From the NCBI GenBank assembly GCA_963082975.1, contig OY720347.1, positions 44,033,155-44,097,154 of the forward strand: a stretch of 64,000 nt of DNA. The letters run 5' to 3'. Positions within the stretch are counted from its first letter, which is position 1, and every line of letters starts with the position of its first letter. Origin of the DNA: Labia minor (Eukaryota > Arthropoda > Insecta > Dermaptera > Spongiphoridae). Under the pieces are notes generated by a model. That model worked only from the letters and a program-made list of their open reading frames with translations, had not been told where the DNA came from and made no database searches. Both the position numbers and the translations under genes were made by a program. Of the stretch, positions 50,602-61,400 are shown in pieces.

Positions 50602-53600
50602 TTATATTGTCAAAGAGTCCAATCGAAGTTTTCCTTCATTTTCTGTTAAATATAAAATGTCGGCCATTGTTTGTTCACTAATAGCTTCTTCTGCTTTATC
50701 CACCATCTAAAAAAGTATTAGAAATTTTTAATGAATAGCTAAAAAAAATGATTTACGGAAAAAAAAATTTACCGATCTAAATGAATAGTCGCTTGGAGGA
50801 TATTTAAAATTAGGACCAAAATTAACTGAAACTGTTGTACTTTTATATAAAGATAATGTTGGAAAATATGCACCACCATATATATCTGAAAATGCAACTC
50901 CTTGGAAAATTCCATTTTTAAAAAAAATGATTTTACTTTTGGCCAACATTTGGAGATTTTTTAATGATTCTGCAACCGTATCTTTTTCTTCATAATAAAG
51001 ATGGCTTTTAAATTTGACTAAAGGCTGAAATGAAAGTATTTATAAATAAAATATTAAATATTTTAACATTAGATATTGACAATTAATTACCCTATCTTTA
51101 TAGGTATGTGGAATATGATTAACTTTAGAAGAATCTGGTAAAATGATTAAAAAACCTAAAGTATCTCCTTCTCCATAACCACTGCTGTAATGCTTTCCTC
51201 TGCATTCATGAAATCTTGTGCCTTTTCTAAATAATAAAAAAAACAATAATATAAAAACAAAAATTAATTATAGAATAAATTATACCTTGATCGCCAAGAA
51301 TATCCAAATTTGTCATATCCAAGTGGTGCTTGAAGATTGGCATATTCTTGTCCCCATCCAAGACGTGTTGCAGATCCTTCCGGCATTTCTTCTATCGTGG
51401 CTTCCCAAAACCAATTTCCTCGACTAACAGCTTAAAAGTATTACTCATTATAAAAATATTATCTTGGCAAGGCAATAGAATGTAGTATATATAGTTAATA
51501 TACCATGAGTAGCCCGAACCATACAATAGCCTTTTTCGCCGGTAACTGCTAATCTATCTTCACTAATACGCAATTGTGGAGCTCTGTCATGCAGAGCAAG
51601 AAGGACGGAGCTTGGACTTAGAGTGCGGTATAACCAACCAGGAATAGGTTTACCTGCCCAGTCACTACTTTCATCAAATTCCTAAAAATTTTAAATGATT
51701 ATTAGTATATTTCATTATTTTTTCTGAAATTGAAAAATGTAACTATTATAAATTATAATAATAAATATAATCATCATGTTAATGAATATTTAATTAATAT
51801 ATTATTTTTAGTTTCTTTGTAAATATAAATTTTACTCCAAAAACAACACAAATGTTTAATTCAGTAGTTGTAAAATATGCATTTACAAAGAAACGAAGTT
51901 TCTTTAATAACCTATAAATATATATAGTAACTACATTATTAAATTATAATTAAAAACTTGATTATTGAATAATTACATTATGTTATATAAAAATAAACTA
52001 TATATATTTTAAATTTAAATCTTAAAATACCTGACGGAATGGAGCGTGTGGATCTGGCTCTGCCAAAATGTATCTATAACCATCTTTATTGTATGGATGT
52101 TCAAGAGGATAACCATGGGCAGGTAATTTTGGAGTAACTAAATCTCCACTTGAGCCAATATTCCCACTTCCTCCACCTCTTCCTTTTTTTCCTGGACCTC
52201 CGGAACTTTGTTCACCTCCTGGTAATTTTCGTTTTGCACTTCGGCCTTTAACTCCACTTCCCAAAGGGACTATAAATAGAATAATAAAGCAATAACCAAA
52301 AACGTTTATCATTTTGTTTATAAGCTAGTAGAAAGTAATTTAATATTTCATTATTCGATGAAAAAATTAAATATTCAGGAGTGGTGTCAATAGTGAAATT
52401 GAGATAGATCCTCACTAATATAAAATAGAAATAAATTCAAAATCTGAGTAAAAATGGGTTAAGATTCTGATAGCTAATTAAAAAAAAATGAAACAAAACT
52501 CAAAACAATATTCTTACCCTGTTGAATTCCTAAATCAGTTACTTTTAAATGCCCCCCTTTAAACATTGCTTCATAATTAGGTTTTATTAAAGTTAAATCT
52601 TTATTTATGAGCCCATAGGATGCATTCATTATCTCTGAAGATGAATCTTTTGATTCTTGTGAAGAGAATAAAGTTCCAGTATCTTTAATTAAAGCTCTGT
52701 GAATCTGAAAATAAAAATTAAATAAAATAGAATAATTGTATTTAAATTATAATATATACCATTTTTCTAAGCAAGATGTAATATAAGACAAAATTGACTA
52801 ATAATCAAGTAAATAACTCATAAAACAAAAAATAACTAATTTATATGTTCATTTAGATTAAAATGTAACGACAATGTTTATATCTAATTTTAAAACAATG
52901 TCATTTTTATCTTATCTAAAAATGGAGGTATATTTATCAATTTGAATTTAAATTTTCTAAAAGTGGGAAATATTTAAATCAGAATATTTGTTAAATTTTG
53001 ATAAAAAAATTTTATTAAAAATAATAATTTTAAAAAAATTAAAAAATTACTAATAATAGCTAACATAAAAGTATATTTTAAAACATCAATATATATATAT
53101 ATAATATATAAATATATAATAAATAAAATCTAAATGTACAAAGAATAAATTTTAAACAAAATAAATTTATCTTAATTAATTTGACTAATTCTATATTAAT
53201 ATATTTTGTTTTGAAATATAACAATATTTTCTTCTTATTATTCTCCAATAAATGGATAAAAATAAGTTAATAAATTTTATTTTATTTATAAATTTTTTAG
53301 AAATATACATGATAAAGATTTTGAAAATACAAAAATAAATTTTTTTTTACAAATTCTTACAGTTGCATGCCACGATTGTGTAACTCTACGGGGCATCGTC
53401 GTCATCCCTTCCCAATGAGAATCAATAAATGGAATTATTTCTTGATCTTTTGAAAAATAAATTTTAGGATTTCCTTCTTTTATGCTTGATTGAATTAAGT
53501 TTCCCAAAGCAGTTAAACACATTTGTGGAAACGCTAAAAATAAAAATTATATAAAAATTATAATCAATATTATCAAATTTTATAGTGAGGTAATTAATTA

Positions 53601-54477
53601 ACATAATAGTTTCAATAATATTTTGCATTTCAAGAAGATGATCAGAAAAGAAGTGGGTAAAACTTTATAATATAAACCAAACGTTAATTGGAAACATCTT
53701 TTGAAAGCTGGAAGTATTATAATTATAAAATATAATTATTTTATATAATTACCTCTTGCCTCCTTATTTTTTATAAATATTCTCCCCTTCCCTTGAACGA
53801 CTAAAGATTGGCGTTCCCATTTACTAAAGCTCAACCGAGAAGTTATTTAATTTTTAAATTATTTTTTAAATAATGAAAACTTCCCATATATCAAAAGCTT
53901 TAATAATTTATATGTTCCAAATAGATCATATTAGGAAAATTGTTAACAAAGTACATATATATATATATTTCAGATTGTTTTTAAAATAATTGTGATTTCA
54001 ATTATTTCAGTTGAAATACAACATTTCAAAATATTCAAATGTTATTATTAGATGGATTTGATACATACATGCTTGATTTTTTTTGAAACTTTCTAATCCA
54101 GTAGGTGAACAATTTTTACATATAAAAAAATAATTCATCATAAATGGTACAAGTTTACCCAACTGGTAACCAATACATGATTCATGAAACCATCGAAAAC
54201 AATGCGCACAAAGAAGTTCTGCTATGTTTAAATTTCTATCTTTTCCACTGAAACAAAGAAAATTGTTTTTTTAATTTATAGATCATTATTTTTTAATAAG
54301 TATATCTAATTTTTTTATTTAAAAATACCAATAACAATTGCCATTTGTTTCCGTATTCACTTTAAGAGAACCATTAGATTGAGATGATTTTTTTTCCTCG
54401 TTTTTTGATATTGTTTTTGGAGGTTCAAATATTTCTTCTGTTTCAGGTTTTTTGTCATTTTCAGGTTCTATTTCCAT
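50602..54477 (-). CDS. ASH2L: ASH2-like histone methyltransferase subunit
   Basis: Ten exons on the minus strand: 54329-54477, 54069-54247, 53361-53533, 52518-52704, 52031-52269, 51504-51681, 51286-51430, 51091-51226, 50773-51024, 50602-50706; 580 residues. After an acidic start comes the atypical PHD/C4 finger and winged helix ([47 protein letters not shown], then the [19 protein letters not shown] segment). A Gly/Lys-rich linker follows. The SPRY domain (about 330-545) shows [74 protein letters not shown] and [16 protein letters not shown]. The C-terminal helix ([13 protein letters not shown]) is the DPY30-binding motif. ASH2L, with WDR5, RBBP5 and DPY30, activates SET1/MLL enzymes for histone H3K4 methylation in the nucleus. 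Confidence 0.96.
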
Positions 54478-55499
54478 AATTTGATGACGGTTGTGGGGTC
54501 AAGGTATTTTGCTGTCAAATTATTTTTAACTTAATCTAATTTTTTTATTGAAACATTAAAAAATTCATAATAAATTCATTCAAAACATTAAGTAAATATT
54601 ATCAGTATTATAATTTGAGAATTAATTTAAAATAAGAAAATAAATAACCTGTAATATTCCGGGTATGTAAACAAATATAATGAAATATAATGAATATAGA
54701 TAGACAAGCAAATTATCCCGCGTTTTTTAAAGACTATTTACAATTAAAGACATTCAACCTTATTGAGCGCAAATAATCAAAACAGATATACTAAAAATTT
54801 CTTTGATATCATTTTCACAAGAAAATAATAATTTAAATAAAAAAAAGCTTTTTTATAATTAAATAATATTTAAAAATTTATTTAATAATAAATATTTACC
54901 AAACTTTAACATTTAAGTCTTATTTATGTTTTTATTTATTATGCTTTGTGTTATCCCAGAAAAAAATCAAATTTTTTCTTAACCCAAATATAATATATAT
55001 ATTTAGATTTTTTAATTTTAAAAAAAGGAAAATATTTAAGAATAAGATTATTATATAATCTCATATAGAAGGTCTTGAGCATCATATTTTATATAATTAA
55101 ATTTGATAAATAAAAATTAATTCCTTGTTTTTAACTTTAGAAAAAAATCAGAAACTAATGGATCATCAAGCTATTAAATTTTATTTATTTATTTAATTTT
55201 TTTCAATTACGCATATTCACTTGACATAATATTTCCCACAAAATCATTAAATAAATTTCATCAAGATTAAATAAGAAAAAACAATGTTTTGAATTAATAA
55301 TCATTTTAAAAATAGAAAAATTATCAATTTAGAACATAAAATTATCTTTCTTATTAACATTTAAATTCCTTATCTTATCTTATATGGATTCTTACATATT
55401 TATTTATATTTAAAAGATTTATTATATAACTTTATAAATGAATATAAAATGATACACAAAACAAAAGTTTTAATTTTATATATAAATTAGTTTAAAAAA
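54478..55499. promoter_or_regulatory. Divergent intergenic region, ASH2L / ACY1
   Basis: 1.02 kb between divergent start codons. A single GC-rich motif, ATCCCGCG at 54715-54722, resembles an E2F-type half site and lies about 240 bp from the ASH2L ATG. The ACY1-proximal half is AT-rich without recognised elements. Confidence 0.3.
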
Positions 55500-58400
55500 A
55501 TGGCTGAAAGACCAGAAGTAACAAGGTTTCGTGAATATCTCCGGATTCCTTCAGTACATCCTAATATTGATTATGGTAATACTTTTATTATTTTTATACA
55601 ATTATAATCTACCTCAATTAGATAAATTTGTAATCAAAATGTAATGTTTACATTTTGGTTTATTCACCATTATAAGGATCTAATCATAATATATCTTATA
55701 AATAATATATAATTCTAGATGATTGATTTAAAAATCATTTAGTTTGTTATTAATTCTTATAAATTTTAAAAGAATCTATTTATTAAATATTTTTTGTTTC
55801 CTTGAAAAAAATTAATACATTTAAAAATATTTGCACATTTTTTAAAAGATATTTTTTCTTTTGGGGAGGAGGGAAGCATACCAATAATTTTCTACCTATC
55901 CCTAAATATAAAATAAATTTGATTTTATAATATATATTATATATATATATATATATAAACTAGCTGATCAGAGCGCCTTGCAATCAGTATATTACATTAT
56001 ATTATCATATCTTTTTGTGTTCTTATTTAAAAGATATTTTAATTTAATCAGTAAATTAAATATATATTACTATTGTATTTGTTATATCAATCTATCTATC
56101 CCCGTGGCTCTACGGATCTCGAAAGTAACCCCCAAGTCTGAGCTATAACCATCCTATATAACCCCTACCCTGTCCCATCTGTCCCACGTCCCTTCCACTC
56201 ACCACGTTCTTGGTCTTCCCAATCATACAAGACGTTTCCCAATCGGTTTTTCCAAATATATTTCGCCGATCTTTAATCTACCATTCTAGCCATGACCCCT
56301 TCCCATCCCAGCCTTCTCTATTTTATAACATTAATAACCTTAACTATATCTGGAGATGCATAGAGGTCATGCAATTCCTCGTTATGCCATCTCCGCCATA
56401 GCCCGGTGATCTCATCTTTCTTTGGTCCTTAAATGCTGCAAACAATCCTAATATCAAATTCTCTAAATCTACTTTCTCCCAAGAACATCGACTACCCATA
56501 TAATACAACAGGCAAAATAATTGTTTTCAATAAGTGTCGGTTAAGTAAGAAATTTCTTTTTTTTTTGTTTCTATGACAGCAAAATAGTAAACAAATTACA
56601 TACATACAAACACTCTCCTTTATATATATAGAAGATACCAGCTGGTCAGAGCGCCTTCGGCGCTCTTCACACCTGGACGGGTGCTCCGCCCCCTGTACCC
56701 CCGAGTGGTACATAGTATTTGGTTAAAAGTAGTAAAAGGTTTTCATCCATTTTGTTTCAATCAGTATATTACATAAAACATTCATTTCTTTTTGTGTTCT
56801 TATTTAAAATATATTTTAATTTAATCAGTAAATTAATTATATATTTTATTATTGTATATGTTATATCTATCTATTTATATGGCTCAAGATACTCGAAAGT
56901 TCTTGGCCACATTTCTCCAAATGTCCCTATCCTGAGCCCTTGTCCCATCTCTCTTAAGTCCCTTCCTATGCGTCCATGGTCTTGATTCCCTTTGATAATA
57001 ATTTTGATGAGATAAGCCTCTTTACTGCATGATAACAGGCGTTTCCCGATTGATACCTCGATTAAATTCTTCTCAAATATTCCTTCGAGATTACATTCAA
57101 TTTTTCTACATATTCAAATTTTGCATTTTGTATGTTAATACTGTTCCTCTTTGTCACTAAATATTTTTTCTTATCACTATTAATTTCAAACCTCCATTAA
57201 TTTTTCCTCGCTATATGTAATTGCAATTGCCGAATCTTTTATAATATTTAAGACGTCTGCTTAGCCTAACTTTTCAATTTTTTTGTTTAATTGCATTTCA
57301 AGTGATTTTTTCCCAATTTGTGTAATCACATACTCACAACATGCAACATATAATTGGCCGTGGGAAAAACATCTCACAATATATTAAGATCATATAAAGT
57401 GGAATTATTTATTAATTATTATTAATTATTTATGTCAACATATTTAAAATTTGATATCTACATTCATCTCATTCAAAGAATATGTATATCATATTTATAA
57501 TTTTGTTTTTGTTTTTGATTTTTTTTTAATAAATAATTTTAATATTAAAAATGCGTAAAGGACGTCTAAAAAATCATATTTTAATTTTTATATAACCAAG
57601 AAATCATTTTTTCACTTATTTTCAATTGACGTTTGGAAAATATTTTTGTATTCATAAAATAGCATATCAAAAAAGAGAATTTACAGATTAAATTAAAATA
57701 TATTAAAAGTAAGAACACAAAATTCAAGATTATACGAATAAATAATTTTAAATAATTGATCTCAAAATTGGATTTTCATTTTCAAGTAAGTAAGATATTA
57801 TACATATTATGGGTCGAATTAATTTACTGATTAAATTAAATTAAAATATATTAAAAATAAGAACACAAAAACAAATAAATGTTTTATCTAATTGAATATT
57901 TGATACTGATTGAATATTTAGTAAATAATATTTTATAATATTTACCGGAGTATAATAAATTGATAACGTCATTTAATTCTCCTACTATATATCGAATCGA
58001 ATATAAAGATAAATCTTTTAAACGTTGTGTGAAACAATTTCAAATAATTTAAATGTATATCTATTAACGAATAAAAAAAATCAAATATATGAATATAATA
58101 TAAATATTTTTAATTTTATTTTAAGAATAGATATGTATATATCTCACAGGCGGTGGTTGTGACGTCACATATATACATTTAAATTTAGAAGAAAAAAACT
58201 AATAAAGATGTAGTTTCCTGAGATGTGATCAATAAAACTCAATTTTTCTTTATAAATACTATCTCTGGTGTGAATTTCAAAAAAATCGTTAGAGCGGTTT
58301 TTGAGAACAAAGAAAGAAAGAAACAAACAAACAAACAATTTTTACTCTCATAAGAAGATAAGATAAGATAAGATAAGATAAGATAAGATAAGATATAATC

Positions 58401-61400
58401 TGGTGAAAGTTACTTTAATTTAGCTAATCTCACATATTAATAAAATATAGATTAAATATATAATCTCAACTTAAGCACATCCACAATTCCTCGTCAAAGC
58501 CCTTTGCATTTGGTTCCTAGGACCTTATTAGGGCGCTTAAAACATATATCCTATTTGTTCTATTCCAACATTGACATAATATTATAATTTATGTTAAAAT
58601 TACTAATATAAATACCTAAAATAATTTATTATTAATACACCTTTTAGAACCATGTTTAAAATTTATTCGTCAGCAATGTTTGGATATCGGCTTAAAAGTA
58701 AATATTATTCGAGAGGCTCCAATGAAGCCATTATTGATTGCTACCTGGGAAGGACTTGAGCCCAAATTACCTTCACTTCTACTGAACTCTCACATGGATG
58801 TCGTTTCTGTTGAAGAGGTAAATTTTAACAAATTAATTATTATCTTACTAAAGTATATATTATAGTAACTATAATATTATTGAGTTATAATTGGCAATTA
58901 GAGAAGTAGTTGTGAAAAAAATTTATTCAAGAAGTGTCACTAAATGCTCCCTGTACCCCCGAAGTAATACATAGTATTTGGTTGAATGCAAAATGTTTTA
59001 ATTCATTTTAATTTAATCAGTATATTATAAAATATTCATATCTTTTTGTGTTCTTATTTAAAATATAGTAAAAAGGGCCCGTCTACGACCGGGTTCAGTG
59101 TATATAGTTAAACACCTTCTTTGTTGATCACTTTTGACCAGCATGTCTTCTTGTTTTGACTTTTAATTTGTTTATTTACCATATTAATAATGGCAACACG
59201 TTCTTTTAATTTATGAAAATTTCAGTTTAGATGTCATTAGAAAAATGAACAAGGTTTAATAAACTTTAATTTAATTTAATTTAATTTATATCATCATAGG
59301 ACATCTTAGTTAAAAAACAATATTTAATAAAATTAAATAAGATGGGCTACCTTATAAATAGAATCAATAAAATAAAAAACTACTTTTTAGTGATATTTAT
59401 AACGAATACAAAGTAACAAAATATGTCAAGAAATGTGTATATATAAAGAAAATAGCAATTCAATATCATCAACATAAATTTACATACTTATTTTAATTTT
59501 TTTGCCGAGATAAGCATCGTGCCCTTCTTTCTTTAGTCAATCGACGTTTAATCTCATTTGGATCTTCGTAGTCACTCATATTTAGGGACACTAAAGATAC
59601 TTCGATACTATCGTAGTAACATCGTAGTAACATCGATTTTTGTACTCGATTCTTTAACTTCCGATACTCGTCGGAGAGACGAAAGTTGGTGCGTGAGGGG
59701 TGGCCGCCACGGCCAGGAGAGGCGGGGATTCCCCTCCTAGAGTGGTTTCTCTCCCCTCCACCACTGTCTTCTACTCTAAAACTGTCTAAAACTAAACCAT
59801 TGATTCTGGAGTGGAGCGATGGCAACTGAGAAATTAGAGCCCCCTTTCTTATATATATTTAATTTAATTTTTTTTTAAAGAATATTAACCCATTTAGACC
59901 GAAGGTTTTTTTTACTGAATTTTTTCGTGATATTCGAATATGTTACATAAAATGGTGTAAAAACAAAATTGTTTCAAATAACTTTTTTTTTATCTTTTCT
60001 AGTTTTTGAGATACAAGGTGTTCCGAAATCGGAACACTAGGCACAAGGACTACCTTCTCATGACATTAGAAGAATATACATATAAACTGTTTTTTCATAA
60101 TTATTTGGTGACTTTTGAATACTAAAACTAGTCTTGTTGTTGTTATTTTCATAAATATATTTATTATATATATTACAAATATAAAATTACTAAAAATAAC
60201 ATTTACAAAAAAATATTTACTTATTTTGTGTATGATATTTCGTCGAACATTTAACATATAATGCAGCATCACATTTTTCACATTTGAATGTTGTGTTTTT
60301 ATGGCAATGTCGACAACGTATTTGTTTATTTTGATTCACTCTATTATGATTCAGACTATCCTATCTTGAATCAATGCTGCACTTCTGTGATGGTCTTCCC
60401 TTTCTTCCAGTCTCTGCAGGTTGACCGTAGGTCTCCAGAAAATTGGATGCTATACGTCGTCGAAACTCCAGAAGATCTAAAATCTAAAGGCTTTTTTCCT
60501 ATTGTCCTTTGTAATTGCCAAGCATTTTGTAAAATTACTTCGAAACAAAATAACAGAGGGCTTGAGTACTATTTTTTTCCACGTATGGATGCTCGATATT
60601 TCGCTATATTTTCATCAGCTCTGTCGACAAAAATTTTAACATGTTTGGTTGTTGTGAATCTGTATTCTCTTTTTTTCTTTTTGGGAATAACGATTCACTA
60701 GGCCGGAGGTTCCCAAAGTGGTCTATATCGACCCCTAGGGGTCTATGGCAACCTTCAAGGGGTCTACGGCAGCGAATAACAAATTTGGGTATCCATGAAA
60801 TGAATATGGGGGTCTATATATACTTGTTTTCCCGACATGGCTCTAACATTTTTTGATTTTTTCAATATGTTTCTAAAAAAAGTAAATTGTTTTTCCGACA
60901 TGACTTTTTAAAACATTTTTTGATTTTTTCAATATGTTTCTAAAAAAAAAGGTAAATTGTTTTTCAGACATGGCTTTTAAAACATATTTGATTTTTCAAT
61001 AAGGCTCTAAAAAAAGGGTAAAATTTTGTTATAAAAAATCAAAATCAATTTAGGGGGTCTACGACACAAAAAAGTTTGGGAACCTATGCACTAGACCAAT
61101 AGGATTGATTCCAGCTCCTGATGAAGCAACAGTGACAACACTGTTGTCATGCCACTTGCAAACAATATTGTCTACTATCACTTCTGTAGTCAAATGCACC
61201 TCTTTCTTTTTTCTTCATAATTTTGTCTGATTGAAGTGAAGGCTTATCAGTCCGATCTTTCCTTACGGTCCCTGTCGCATGATGGCCCATTGATGTGAGT
61301 TTATCGAGTAAAGAAATGCTTGTAAAAAAATTATCAAATATGAAATAATATTCTCCAGGATGTTTCTTTGTTAGTGTCTTAACAAATTGAAGTACCACCG

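Noticed and set aside
60288..60701. Plus-strand 137-codon frame
   Set aside because: Antisense to the piggyBac transposase C-terminal region; the other strand carries the recognisable zinc-binding tail.
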